A stretch of DNA of 64,000 nucleotides, taken from NCBI RefSeq assembly GCF_016745255.1, contig NZ_JADOEQ010000007.1, forward strand, positions 1-64,000, in the 5' to 3' direction. Below, one piece after another: positions 11,224 to 19,234 of this stretch. Within the stretch, counting starts at the first letter, position 1; each line of letters begins with the position of its first letter. The DNA comes from Enterococcus sp. BWR-S5. GTDB lineage: Bacteria > Bacillota > Bacilli > Lactobacillales > Enterococcaceae. A program made the position numbers and the translations under genes. The notes below the pieces were generated by a model that searched no databases, had not been told where the DNA came from, and saw only the letters and a program-made list of their open reading frames with translations.

Positions 11224-11252
11224 TTGACTTAATACGCAATGCGTATTATAAT
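11224..11252 (+). promoter_or_regulatory. Promoter with operator-like palindrome for the micro-peptide cassette
   Basis: TTGACT (11224-11229), 17-bp spacer, TATAAT (11247-11252). The spacer is almost entirely the palindrome AATACGCAATGCGTATT, so a repressor bound there would block RNA polymerase. Confidence 0.8.
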
Positions 11253-11277
11253 AAATATATAGAAAGGAGGTAGAGAT

Positions 11278-11391
11278 ATGGTTGAAGACATAATAAAATG
11301 GCTAACAGCTGTAACACTGCTAGCCACGGCGATTCTAAACTTCTTAACAGCCACCAAGCAAACTAAGAAGAAAAAGAAACGCAAAAAGTAA
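11278..11391 (+). CDS. 37-residue membrane micro-peptide, possible type I toxin
   Basis: AAAGGAGG sits 8 bases upstream of the ATG, behind a near-consensus promoter. The product has a short acidic start (MVEDIIKW), one hydrophobic helix (about 8-25) and a tail of lysines and arginines. This architecture is that of small membrane toxins and holin-like peptides. No family was recognised. A stable hairpin follows at 11399-11424. No antisense antitoxin RNA was identified, so the toxin idea is inference. Confidence 0.65.
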   Translation: MVEDIIKWLTAVTLLATAILNFLTATKQTKKKKKRKK

Positions 11392-11398
11392 AAAACTT

Positions 11399-11424
11399 GG
11401 TAGAGGGGATAACCCCTCTCTACC
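11399..11424. terminator. Hairpin after the micro-peptide gene
   Basis: GGTAGAGGGG folds against CCCCTCTCTACC. There is no strong T tract, so it may be an attenuator, a partial terminator or a toxin mRNA 3' structure. Confidence 0.5.
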
Positions 11425-11457
11425 TCCATATTATACCACAATAAGGAGGAACCTAAA

Positions 11458-11535
11458 ATGATGATATTCTATTTAGCTGTTGCAATACTGGCGGTTGCTG
11501 GTTTAGTAATAGCGATAAAAAACTTTAAGGATTGA
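11458..11535 (+). CDS. 25-residue hydrophobic micro-peptide
   Basis: AAGGAGG lies upstream. The sequence is nearly all Ile/Leu/Val/Ala (MMIFYLAVAILAVAG and a short KNFKD tail), a single transmembrane helix. Its stop lies 6 bp before the start chosen for the downstream HTH gene, suggesting one transcript. Function is unknown. Confidence 0.6.
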   Translation: MMIFYLAVAILAVAGLVIAIKNFKD

Positions 11536-11540
11536 TGTAT

Positions 11541-11750
11541 ATGAACTGGTTTGAAAAGTATAAAGAAGATTTCGGTTTCACTTCCAACTATCAAGTAGGA
11601 AAAAAGGCTGGCATTACTGCAAGTAGTTTGCAACGCTTAGACACTTCAAAAGATTGGAACAATGTGCAATTGGGTACTATTCGAAAATTAGCCATCGCTG
11701 CAGATAAAAATTTAGATGCGTTTGTAGAGTATTTAGAAAATGAAAGTTAA
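11541..11750 (+). CDS. Small HTH protein
   Basis: 69 residues from ATG 11541 (MNWFEKYKEDFG), with AAGG 10 bases upstream. Alternative starts are ATG 11535, which overlaps the preceding TGA, or TTG 11532. The HTH core is NYQVGKKAGITASSLQRL, with a C-terminal acidic helix. As the only DNA-binding protein in the cassette it is the natural candidate to bind the promoter palindrome at 11231-11247. That link is inference. Confidence 0.7.
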   Translation: MNWFEKYKEDFGFTSNYQVGKKAGITASSLQRLDTSKDWNNVQLGTIRKLAIAADKNLDAFVEYLENES

Positions 11751-11781
11751 GCGGACTTTTCGCGACCGCTAGACTACAGAT

Positions 11782-11820
11782 AATGAACTAAAATAGGTTT
11801 ACAAATCATTTTAGTTCGTT
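11782..11820. terminator. Hairpin separating two accessory modules
   Basis: 13-base arms, AATGAACTAAAAT (11782-11794) and ATTTTAGTTCGTT (11808-11820), pair with one G-U. It closes the HTH cassette before the next promoter. Confidence 0.6.
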
Positions 11821-11831
11821 CTAATTTCGTA

Positions 11832-11860
11832 TTGCACAAAATAAATTACTCAGGTATAAT
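11832..11860 (+). promoter_or_regulatory. Promoter of the toxin-antitoxin-chaperone operon
   Basis: TTGCAC (11832-11837), 17-bp spacer, TATAAT (11855-11860). No operator palindrome is visible, so this operon may be expressed constitutively in the lysogen. Confidence 0.75.
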
Positions 11861-11908
11861 TTCAAATAGTTACGTTATTCAAAGATAAATTTGAAAAGTG
11901 GGATTATT

Positions 11909-12430
11909 TTGAATCATAGTCATAAAGTGTACCATACAAACACAACTACAAAAATAGAGATGTTTATATCAGACTATTCATACATGATTATCAGTAATCA
12001 CGCTTATGACGAAAATTGGTGTGGAGAAGGAATGTATTTTTGGGATAATAAAGGAAATTCTAATTTTTGGAAAAAGAAAAAGAATGGTGATTCTGAAATT
12101 GTTAGTTGTTTCCTAGTTTTTGAGGAAGAACATCTTCTTGATTTTTCAGATTATGAAGTTGCTGAGCGTATGCAACAGCTCATTAGTCTATTGTCACAGA
12201 GAGATAGAAATCTTCTCGATGAGAAGCCTGGCAAAAAGATTGATTTTCTAGCAAAAAAATTAGAGATAAAACTTGTAAAAGTAATTGGCATGTATCCTTT
12301 TTCTAAAGGAAGTTCTTTTTTTCCTGAAATCGATAATGCTCATCCGTCCACATCCAGTAAAATCATATATTGTGTAAAACCAGGTAACTCTGATATAATT
12401 AACGAAAGAAAGTTAGTAGAGGAGGAATAA
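11909..12430 (+). CDS. ADP-ribosyltransferase-like toxin of a CmdTAC-type system
   Basis: 173 residues from TTG 11909 (translating as MNHSHKVYHTNT), with GTGGGA just upstream. An in-frame TTG at 11891 has a poorer site and ATG 11960 would remove the first strand. The pattern VYHTNT near the start, then WCGEGMYFW about 30 residues later and KIIYCVK near the end, resembles the H-Y-x motifs of the PARP-type ART fold. It would transfer ADP-ribose from NAD to an unknown target. It is first in an operon with an acidic protein and a SecB-like chaperone, the order reported for CmdT-CmdA-CmdC. The third catalytic residue is not clear by eye. Confidence 0.68.
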   Translation: MNHSHKVYHTNTTTKIEMFISDYSYMIISNHAYDENWCGEGMYFWDNKGNSNFWKKKKNGDSEIVSCFLVFEEEHLLDFSDYEVAERMQQLISLLSQRDRNLLDEKPGKKIDFLAKKLEIKLVKVIGMYPFSKGSSFFPEIDNAHPSTSSKIIYCVKPGNSDIINERKLVEEE

Positions 12431-12432
12431 CA

Positions 12433-12813
12433 ATGAACATGATAGATAAAATCGACAAACTCTTGCTTGATTTAGAAGATTCAGAAGTACTTGATGAATT
12501 TGTTAATGAGTACCATGACTTTATAGATGAAGATTTAGAAAAGTCTTGTACAAAATTTAGCAAACATATTTCTCATGATTTCACTGACAATCTTCTCTTT
12601 GATAACTTTGTCGAATTTACGAAAGATTTTGGTAAAATATTCGATGAGTATGTATTAGATATTAATTTTGACGAAATATTAAACGCAGTCACAGAAGGTA
12701 TCAATAAAAGTAATCAATATGATAATGACTACATACCAGAAAACATTACTGAGTTTAAGTTAAAAATTAATGCAGATACAATTAACTACACAAACTTGAC
12801 AAATGCTGCTTAA
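12433..12813 (+). CDS. Putative antitoxin of the toxin-antitoxin-chaperone operon
   Basis: 126 residues, strongly acidic and helical (many Asp/Glu through the first 90), ending in a polar-hydrophobic tail (FKLKINADTINYTNLTNAA). GAGGAGG overlaps the last codons of the toxin gene and only two bases separate the genes, which indicates tight co-translation. No family was recognised. Its size, charge and place between toxin and chaperone fit an antitoxin whose C-terminus could be the chaperone-addiction segment. That assignment is inference from context. Confidence 0.6.
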   Translation: MNMIDKIDKLLLDLEDSEVLDEFVNEYHDFIDEDLEKSCTKFSKHISHDFTDNLLFDNFVEFTKDFGKIFDEYVLDINFDEILNAVTEGINKSNQYDNDYIPENITEFKLKINADTINYTNLTNAA

Positions 12814-12830
12814 AATTAGGAGTTGTAAAT

Positions 12831-13220
12831 ATGGCATCACCAATAGAATTTCAAGGATACAGGATTGAAAAAATTGAATATGACCACAAGATGGATGGGG
12901 AGGATACTTCCATCACTAGTAATTATTTTGATCCTCAAGTAGAACTCAGATTTGACGAAGATTTTAAAGAAGGACTCGTTATATTGAGTGTCACTTTGAA
13001 TGAAAAAGACGAGAGACATTTTTTTCTTCAACTAGCCGGTTTTTTTGTTGTAACTAGCGAAGAAGTTGACCAAGAACAAGCGAAAGAACTACTTGCCTTG
13101 AATGGAACTACAATCTTAATGCCTTACGCCCGTTCAATAATTTCGATGATTACATCTTTAGATTCTCCAAGAGCTTTGGTCATGCCGACCGTTAATATTC
13201 ATGAACTGTTTAGCTCATAA
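12831..13220 (+). CDS. SecB-like chaperone
   Basis: 129 residues, with TTAGGAG upstream. The C-terminal half has the SecB family signature: a small residue run before LLALNGTTILMPYARS, then ISMITSL and a final MPTVNIHELF. Classical SecB works in Sec export in Proteobacteria and is generally missing from Firmicutes. SecB-like proteins outside that role are known as the chaperone of toxin-antitoxin-chaperone systems. Here the third-gene position and the 17-bp gap support that role: it would fold or protect the antitoxin. Confidence 0.83.
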   Translation: MASPIEFQGYRIEKIEYDHKMDGEDTSITSNYFDPQVELRFDEDFKEGLVILSVTLNEKDERHFFLQLAGFFVVTSEEVDQEQAKELLALNGTTILMPYARSIISMITSLDSPRALVMPTVNIHELFSS

Positions 13221-13221
13221 A

Positions 13222-13257
13222 ATAAGCCAGTCTCTTTTTACGGAGACCGGCTTTTTC
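13222..13257. terminator. Terminator shared by the TAC operon and the endolysin gene
   Basis: AAGCCAGTCTC pairs with GGAGACCGGCTT (one mismatch), with a T run on the right and AT-rich sequence on the left. It stands between the convergent SecB-like and endolysin genes. Confidence 0.85.
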
Positions 13258-14082
13258 TTAACCTTCCAATAAATGTTTTTTGTTCCAAGCACTGAGCCAC
13301 ACTCTGCCGCCGTTTCTAAATTGAACTGGTAACCAGTAGTAGTTACCGCTACCCTTTTGCGCTAATCCAACATCGTTCACATTGATTTCAGGAATGACAA
13401 AGCAGCTTCCCTTAGTTGTCACTTGATTAGCAAGAACATTTCCCTTACTGTCAGTAAGTGTGATATCAGCACAGGCTATGCCATTCTGTGTCCAGTCAAA
13501 ATCAACTGGTGCAAGCTCGTTACAGCGCACTTGCCAAATACCGTTCACATATTGAAGGTCATCTACTCGATAGACTTTATTATTCAATGGAATCGATGTA
13601 TTCGGTTGTGTATTTGTTTCACCATCCGGAACTGTCGTTTCACCTGAACCGTTATACCGATAGATTGTCACGGCAGGCTTTCCATTGTAACCCCAAATCA
13701 CATCATGATTATTCACAGTAATTCCATTATAACCAAAGTTGCAATGAATAATGTTGTCTGCACTATCAAGGAAAATCCCTGTATGTCCTGCTGTGCCTCC
13801 GCTTTGTCCACGAACACCCCAAATGAATATATCTCCACGCTTGACTGTAAAACTACCGTCAGCATTCGCAACTACCTTCTTCCAGCCGTTTGCTTCTAAA
13901 TGACCGAATAAGCTATCAGTATTCCCCATCATACCATTAGGAAGGAATCCCCCAGCACGTAAAGCGAAATAAACTGCTGAACTGCAGTCGTAACTCGAAG
14001 GACCTAAACGACTGTTCATCGAATAGGTCACTTTCCCTTGGCGATCAGTAAACCATTTAATAGTAGTTTCAAGGTTTGCCAT
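13258..14082 (-). CDS. Phage endolysin, NlpC/P60-type amidohydrolase
   Basis: 274 residues. The N-terminal catalytic domain (about 1-145) resembles the phage peptidoglycan amidase/NlpC-P60 group. The nucleophile Cys33 is in YDCSSAVYFA and the base His100 in TAGHTGIF. A Thr/Pro/Asn linker (about 148-165) leads to a C-terminal wall-binding region of about 100 residues with SH3b-like features. It has no signal peptide, so it depends on the holin. AAGGAG precedes the ATG, which overlaps the holin 3' end by 14 bases. Confidence 0.88.
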   Translation of the reverse strand: MANLETTIKWFTDRQGKVTYSMNSRLGPSSYDCSSAVYFALRAGGFLPNGMMGNTDSLFGHLEANGWKKVVANADGSFTVKRGDIFIWGVRGQSGGTAGHTGIFLDSADNIIHCNFGYNGITVNNHDVIWGYNGKPAVTIYRYNGSGETTVPDGETNTQPNTSIPLNNKVYRVDDLQYVNGIWQVRCNELAPVDFDWTQNGIACADITLTDSKGNVLANQVTTKGSCFVIPEINVNDVGLAQKGSGNYYWLPVQFRNGGRVWLSAWNKKHLLEG

Positions 14083-14317
14083 CTTGCTTCAACTCCTTGA
14101 GAATTTCGTCTGCCTCCACTGCTGCTCCTGTAAAGCTGTTATTCTTCCACCAAGCGACTAAGGTCGAACCAATCGTTACAATTAAAGACACGACCTGATA
14201 CACATCATCCTCAACGATATCAAGTGTGCCTTTTCCGAATGTAGCGAGTAGCTGATTCAATAACGCCAAAAATAAGACGACCGTTCTTGCGATCGTCTGA
14301 GCTGATACATTTTTCAT
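14069..14317 (-). CDS. Phage holin, SPP1 family
   Basis: 82 residues with two hydrophobic segments (about 9-27 and 40-58), a short acidic turn between them, then WWKNNSFTGAA and a charged tail. This is the pattern of the SPP1-type holin family. It forms the membrane lesions that release the endolysin. It overlaps the upstream gene by 4 bases (ATGA). Confidence 0.9.
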   Translation of the reverse strand: MKNVSAQTIARTVVLFLALLNQLLATFGKGTLDIVEDDVYQVVSLIVTIGSTLVAWWKNNSFTGAAVEADEILKELKQDGKP

Positions 14318-14604
14318 TTATTTTTCTCTCCTTCTTGTTTGATGTCAGGTAAATTTCTAAACAGCGTTTTAAATCGCTCATCAACAGAGGTCTTCTGTTG
14401 CGTAAAATCAAGCCTCAATTGATCGATTTCTCGATGCAATACAGCCCTGTCATTCTTACTTTCATCAAAGTTCAACACTAAAGTTTCTAGCTTGCTTAGA
14501 ATTGACTGCAAACTTGAATACAGTTTAGCGAACCCATAAACTAGACCACTCAGAAAAGTAATTACTGCAATCCATTCTGTGACTGTGAAAAATCCTATTC
14601 TCAT
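14314..14604 (-). CDS. Phage lysis-cassette protein with membrane anchor and coiled coil
   Basis: 96 residues from the ATG at 14604 (MRIGFFTVTEWI). One N-terminal membrane segment (about 8-27) is followed by a long charged helix that looks like a coiled coil (LETLVLNFDESKNDRAVLHR onwards). Position directly before the holin suggests a role in lysis timing or anchoring, but no family was recognised. Confidence 0.65.
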   Translation of the reverse strand: MRIGFFTVTEWIAVITFLSGLVYGFAKLYSSLQSILSKLETLVLNFDESKNDRAVLHREIDQLRLDFTQQKTSVDERFKTLFRNLPDIKQEGEKNK

Positions 14605-14689
14605 GTTACACCTGCTTCCATAATTAAAATACCTCAAAGAATCCCGATAGAGGCTGTATTCTTTCTCATAGTTCGCCTGCTTTCTTCAA

Positions 14690-17083
14690 TTAAACTGGAT
14701 AAATGAAACTCATCGTTGCCCAGGTAGAACGTGAACTCCAAAAATTTGGTATTAATTTACCAGCAGAGGCTCCGGCTGCTCGACCATTAACATCAACTGT
14801 TGCATATTGAATTCCTGACGATGTTCGGATTGATGATGATTGCCAAGTTGTCAGAGTAGGAATTGCCCAATCTGGTAATGTCGCCAATTCTGGCCGTGTT
14901 TCTAGAGGCCCGCCATCTACGGTTAGATTTACCGCAATCATCCCATTACCAAGTTCTCTAATTTGGTTTGAATAGAGCGATGCTGATTCCCTAAACGTAA
15001 ATCCATTTAACAATGTCGGGCTTCCCACTTTTAGATTGCCTGAAAGGCTATCTGTTGTGATGAAATCAAACCCAAGCGTGACTATATCCTTAAACTTAGA
15101 ATCTGGCACAGTATATGCTGCGATTGATAAACCTGCTGCTCTACATTTTTCAACATTTGTCAGTGTAACAGTCGTTGAAGCATAATTGACGTTAATTCCA
15201 GAAAAACACCCCAAAGCTTTTGCCGTTTCGATAGATTGATCCGTAATGTCATTTACAAGATAAGATACAGGAACATATGGCAATCGTTTCTTAATTTCTG
15301 CCAAGGCAGTGGCACTATAGCTTATCACTAACGCTTTATTTTCCAATCCAAATCGCTGAAGTAATTTTACAAACGAATCATAATTTGCCTCGGTGTATGT
15401 AGCGTCTTTTATTTCGATTACTGGTACAACACCGGTGTCTCTTAAAATGACTAAATACTCTTCCATTGTAGGAACCTTTAAGTCATCACCAGAATATTTA
15501 GCAACATGATTACCAGCATCAATGTTCAACGCTTTAATTTGAGCAAGCGACATACTCCTAACATTCCCAGTTCCATTTGTTGTCCGGTCTACGGTTTCAT
15601 CATGCATAACAACCCAATAACCATCACTTGTAACTTGCACATCTGTCTCACACCCCCAATGGCTGTTAACCATTCGGAAGGCTGGTTTAGAGTTTTCAGG
15701 AGCATACACATGATTTCCTCGATGAGCAATATAATGTGTTCCGTATTGGAACCGTTCTGACATTTTCGGAGTGAAACTTTCTAATGTTTGAATTGTTCTT
15801 AGTGGAGTCATAAACTTAGTATTGCTGTCTGCCACTTGCGCTTCTTCGATGGTAGCAACACCATAGTTTTGAACCTCTGACAAGCCTACTTGAGATTTAG
15901 TGACCGAATGAGGATTTGTACGATTTTCTGCGTGCGATGCAAGCTCAGCTTTACTAGCTACATTTTCTTGCTTAGCAAATCCTGATTTTTCAAGAATATC
16001 TTGAGCATTAAATGACAATCGAATTTGCGTACCAGAATAATCTACTGTTACATTTGAAGCAGTCACGCCATTAGCTTGATCTGTATAATAAAGTAAATAT
16101 GTCTTTCCTAGACTATCAATATACTGTTTATCGTTGATTTGAATAGTGAAATCGGTAAAATCTGCAGCATTCTGTTGATTCAATGTATTCCATGAATCTG
16201 TTGCTGGCATGTATGCTGCGACCTTCAAGTTCTTGTTATTTGGAGCTGAGGCCTTTGCTCTAACAGTTGTTGTAAACCCTACAAACTTATCTTTCACAAA
16301 CTGCACTGCCTCTTCATCAGATAAGCCATCAAAAAGTTGTGGACTCATTCTTCTTGCAGTTTCAACATTATCAAGCACGGACATTTGCTGTGGAATAATC
16401 CCATTAGAAGTTGAACCTGTACTCACTCCCGAATCATCACGACTGACTAATTTATTGTAATCTGCCTGACTAATTTCATTCCAAGCTGCTGATGGTTTCT
16501 TTAAAGTATTTGCTGTGAAATCTGAGTAATAACTATGTGGATTGGTCGAAGTATTACTTGCTGTTTTCCCTTGATAATCCATCATCTTATTCACAATAGT
16601 TTGACCTGAAATCAACTCGATTCCATCCGCCTTAGACATTCTGCTAGAGAAATCTGCTGTTAGCCGATTGGCTAATGTTGTTTGTTTGATTCCTTCTGTA
16701 TCGGTACGTGCTTGAACAATTTCAGGGTTACTATCTCCAGCTTCTGCTACTAAATCGTCAAAATCATTACGAAGTTGATCAAATTCTTGTTTATTCTGAT
16801 TCGCTGTAGAAACTGCTTGGTCAGATTTAGTATTTGCATTTTGCGCAATGCCCTTTGCTTCATTAGCTGTTATATTCGCTTGATTCCCAGCTTCTGTTGC
16901 GATTCTAACTGCTTCGTCACCTTTATCAGAAGCTATTTTTTTCGCTTCATCTATTCCTGTGTTGAGCTGGGTTTGATAAGAATCAACCTTCTCACTAGCC
17001 GCATTCGCTGCATCTAAAATATTATTTATCTTAATTCTCCCTTGATTGAGAGTATCCGTTTCTCTAATTTGCTCAACAGCCAT
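14690..17083 (-). CDS. Tail fibre / receptor-binding protein with glycerophosphodiesterase domain
   Basis: 797 residues. The first 110 form an Ala/Asn/Gln-rich coiled coil, typical of baseplate attachment. A middle region follows, with the tail-fibre motif NPHSVTKSQVGL (391-402). Residues 451-685 are a GDPD-family domain: HRG (454-456), PEN (462-464), E479/D481 of CETDVQ, and MHDETVDRTTNG. That enzyme class hydrolyses glycerophosphodiesters, so the likely target is the polyglycerolphosphate of teichoic or lipoteichoic acid. A C-terminal domain of about 110 residues may bind the receptor. The stop is upstream of the lysis genes. Confidence 0.85.
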   Translation of the reverse strand: MAVEQIRETDTLNQGRIKINNILDAANAASEKVDSYQTQLNTGIDEAKKIASDKGDEAVRIATEAGNQANITANEAKGIAQNANTKSDQAVSTANQNKQEFDQLRNDFDDLVAEAGDSNPEIVQARTDTEGIKQTTLANRLTADFSSRMSKADGIELISGQTIVNKMMDYQGKTASNTSTNPHSYYSDFTANTLKKPSAAWNEISQADYNKLVSRDDSGVSTGSTSNGIIPQQMSVLDNVETARRMSPQLFDGLSDEEAVQFVKDKFVGFTTTVRAKASAPNNKNLKVAAYMPATDSWNTLNQQNAADFTDFTIQINDKQYIDSLGKTYLLYYTDQANGVTASNVTVDYSGTQIRLSFNAQDILEKSGFAKQENVASKAELASHAENRTNPHSVTKSQVGLSEVQNYGVATIEEAQVADSNTKFMTPLRTIQTLESFTPKMSERFQYGTHYIAHRGNHVYAPENSKPAFRMVNSHWGCETDVQVTSDGYWVVMHDETVDRTTNGTGNVRSMSLAQIKALNIDAGNHVAKYSGDDLKVPTMEEYLVILRDTGVVPVIEIKDATYTEANYDSFVKLLQRFGLENKALVISYSATALAEIKKRLPYVPVSYLVNDITDQSIETAKALGCFSGINVNYASTTVTLTNVEKCRAAGLSIAAYTVPDSKFKDIVTLGFDFITTDSLSGNLKVGSPTLLNGFTFRESASLYSNQIRELGNGMIAVNLTVDGGPLETRPELATLPDWAIPTLTTWQSSSIRTSSGIQYATVDVNGRAAGASAGKLIPNFWSSRSTWATMSFIYPV

Positions 17084-17263
17084 TTATTTTCCCTCCTTTG
17101 CTATTTCTTCTATACTTGACTTCTGAATGATTCGATCACCAAGTAGAATAAATGCGCCTGCAGTAAAATCTGATAGTTCGCTGTAGATTGTTTCTAAGGT
17201 ACGATCAGATTCTATTTCAGTAATAAATTCTCCATTGTTGATTGTTTTTACTTTTATTTTCAT
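17084..17263 (-). CDS. Small phage tail-region protein
   Basis: 59 residues from the ATG at 17263, which overlaps the preceding stop by one base (TAATG); AGGAGGG lies upstream. Sequence MKIKVKTINNGEFITEIESD with a C-terminal helix. Small proteins of this kind sit between the tail-tip protein and the fibre in many Firmicute siphoviruses; function is unknown. Confidence 0.7.
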   Translation of the reverse strand: MKIKVKTINNGEFITEIESDRTLETIYSELSDFTAGAFILLGDRIIQKSSIEEIAKEGK

Positions 17264-19218
17264 TAGAATTGCCCTCCTAGTTGGGATTGTATGAATACTC
17301 GGCAAGTCACCTGTGCTTCTATTCGAGCTAAATTATTCGGTTTGATTTGAATCGTGTGGTTTCCTCTTGAGATTTTCCCACTCGATGATTTCCTTAAATA
17401 GTCCACAAGATTTAACCTTGTTTGATTTATTTCGTGTTGGGGCAATGTTTGCCCGTCGACTACAATGTCCACACTTGATGCACTTGTAGAAGCTTCATAG
17501 ATACCCCAATCTAAAGGATGTGTATGAGCTGGTAAAGTAATTTGATGTGTATGATTTGGTATTGATACACTGTGGCTGTGAGCCGGAATACTTACTGAAT
17601 GTGTATGATTAGGAATGTTCACATTAAAAGTGTGATTGTGATTTGGCACATTTACTGAATGTGTGTGGTTGTCAGCGGCTTCTTTTGTGTAAATCGGACC
17701 CGCTGTTCCTTCAAATTTTAAGATTGAACTTCCGTAGGCCGAATATCTAGTTTCAGGAACAGGACCGGGAGCCGATGTTGGTTCAAACATCAAATGCCTA
17801 TGACTACCGCTGGCGCTGCTTGTTTGAGCGCTTCCTCCTCCTGTTGCTGTTGAACTTCCAGAAGAATATCCTCCACCACCAGAGCTTGTTTGTGAGCTTC
17901 CTCCACCACTGCTGCTTGTTTGAGTAGAGGCTCCACCAGCACTTGTTGATTGAACAGTTGAACCGCCGCCCTTCACAGCCTTTGTATATCCACGATAACG
18001 TTTAGTTTTAAACGTAAGTTCTACAGTATTTACATGAAATACATCATCATCTAAATAGAATTCGATAATCGCAGGATAAGCAGCTTCGCAATTATCCTGA
18101 TAAGAATAGTTCAAGATATTCGTTGCTCCTTGCGAGTATGTTTCATTTATTTCTTGTTTTCTGTTAAGGTCAGACATTGTTGTTGTGATATCGTCTTGTA
18201 AATTTCCTAGTTCAAGCTTCAAATCTTGAGGAGCACCGAACACGTCAGGTTTTGACTCTTTTTTTATTCTAAGATTCACACTGCCAAAGTCATTCGTATT
18301 GATCATAACTACATTTCCTAAGCGTAAATTGTCAATTTCGAGTTTTGTGTCTGTTAACTTCATCAAGTCGGCTGCTGATACTTTCCATGAAATAGACGGT
18401 TCTGACCACTTCTTGAGCATGTTTATAGCATTGTCTTTTAGTGCTTGTGCTTGTGTGAATCGTAAATCAGTCCATACATACTCACTCAATCCATATTTAG
18501 CAATAGCCTCTTTATCTTCTACAAAAGGAATCCCGGCATTCACAGAGGTAATGTTCAATTGATTGATACCTTCTCCTGCCCCAAGAGGATACACCCGATT
18601 GACAAGATTTTTAGGATCACGCTCTATCTCGAATCCATGCATATTATAGCCTTCTTGAATTCTCGCCACTGGTTCTATTTGTGGTCTAACAAGAGACAAT
18701 TCAAATGGATAAACTTGTGTGTTCCACTCCCAAACATAATCTTCGTCAAATGCTGCTGGGATAGAAAACAAGGCATCAGCTAAACCATTTTCATTTTCCC
18801 AAGCATAGCTAAAATATCTGGTAAACTCACATTTCTTTAAAATCCAATGCTTTGTTCGTTGTTTGTCTAATACATAATTAATCACGTTAACGGTTGTTTG
18901 ATTCACCAATTCGTGATAACCAAAAAGCACTGTGTCTAGTAAAGTGCACAGTGCTTCGTTAGCAGTATAGCTGATTGTGTTATTGGTTGAATCCTTTTGA
19001 ACTGTTGAAGGCATAATTCTAAATAGCCCAATATATTCGTTCTCGTCGTCAGTTAGTTCTACCCACAGCATTTCTTGGAGAAACTCATTTTTAGGGTCAT
19101 CAAGAGGCATTGTAAATTCTAAATTACCTATATTGTTTTCGATTTTCTCATAGCTCACTTTATGTGCGTTTTCAAGTATTGCCGTGTATTCTCTATTAAG
19201 GTTCATCGCCATTAACAT
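17263..19218 (-). CDS. Tail-associated lysin/endopeptidase-type minor structural protein (Tal)
   Basis: 651 residues; AAGGAGG sits 9 bases before the ATG at 19218. The N-terminal 350 residues match the phage minor structural (prophage tail) family that forms the baseplate hub. A Gly/Ser/Thr/Gln low-complexity linker (about 416-470) and a receptor- or tip-like C-terminus follow. Six HxH motifs spaced 9-11 residues lie at 518-567, plus one HRH at 473. HxH arrays coordinate metal in trimeric phage needles. No peptidase catalytic residues were identified. Confidence 0.85.
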   Translation of the reverse strand: MLMAMNLNREYTAILENAHKVSYEKIENNIGNLEFTMPLDDPKNEFLQEMLWVELTDDENEYIGLFRIMPSTVQKDSTNNTISYTANEALCTLLDTVLFGYHELVNQTTVNVINYVLDKQRTKHWILKKCEFTRYFSYAWENENGLADALFSIPAAFDEDYVWEWNTQVYPFELSLVRPQIEPVARIQEGYNMHGFEIERDPKNLVNRVYPLGAGEGINQLNITSVNAGIPFVEDKEAIAKYGLSEYVWTDLRFTQAQALKDNAINMLKKWSEPSISWKVSAADLMKLTDTKLEIDNLRLGNVVMINTNDFGSVNLRIKKESKPDVFGAPQDLKLELGNLQDDITTTMSDLNRKQEINETYSQGATNILNYSYQDNCEAAYPAIIEFYLDDDVFHVNTVELTFKTKRYRGYTKAVKGGGSTVQSTSAGGASTQTSSSGGGSSQTSSGGGGYSSGSSTATGGGSAQTSSASGSHRHLMFEPTSAPGPVPETRYSAYGSSILKFEGTAGPIYTKEAADNHTHSVNVPNHNHTFNVNIPNHTHSVSIPAHSHSVSIPNHTHQITLPAHTHPLDWGIYEASTSASSVDIVVDGQTLPQHEINQTRLNLVDYLRKSSSGKISRGNHTIQIKPNNLARIEAQVTCRVFIQSQLGGQF

Positions 19219-19234
19219 TGAGTCGATAACCTCC

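Noticed and set aside
11229-11441. 70-codon minus strand frame over the micro-peptide promoter
   Set aside because: Its sequence is the reverse of the promoter, the 37-residue gene and its hairpin; no promoter or ribosome site.
17518-17960. Possible CRISPR-like or tandem DNA repeat
   Set aside because: The periodicity is protein-level (HxH and Gly/Ser/Thr repeats); there are no identical repeats with unique spacers.
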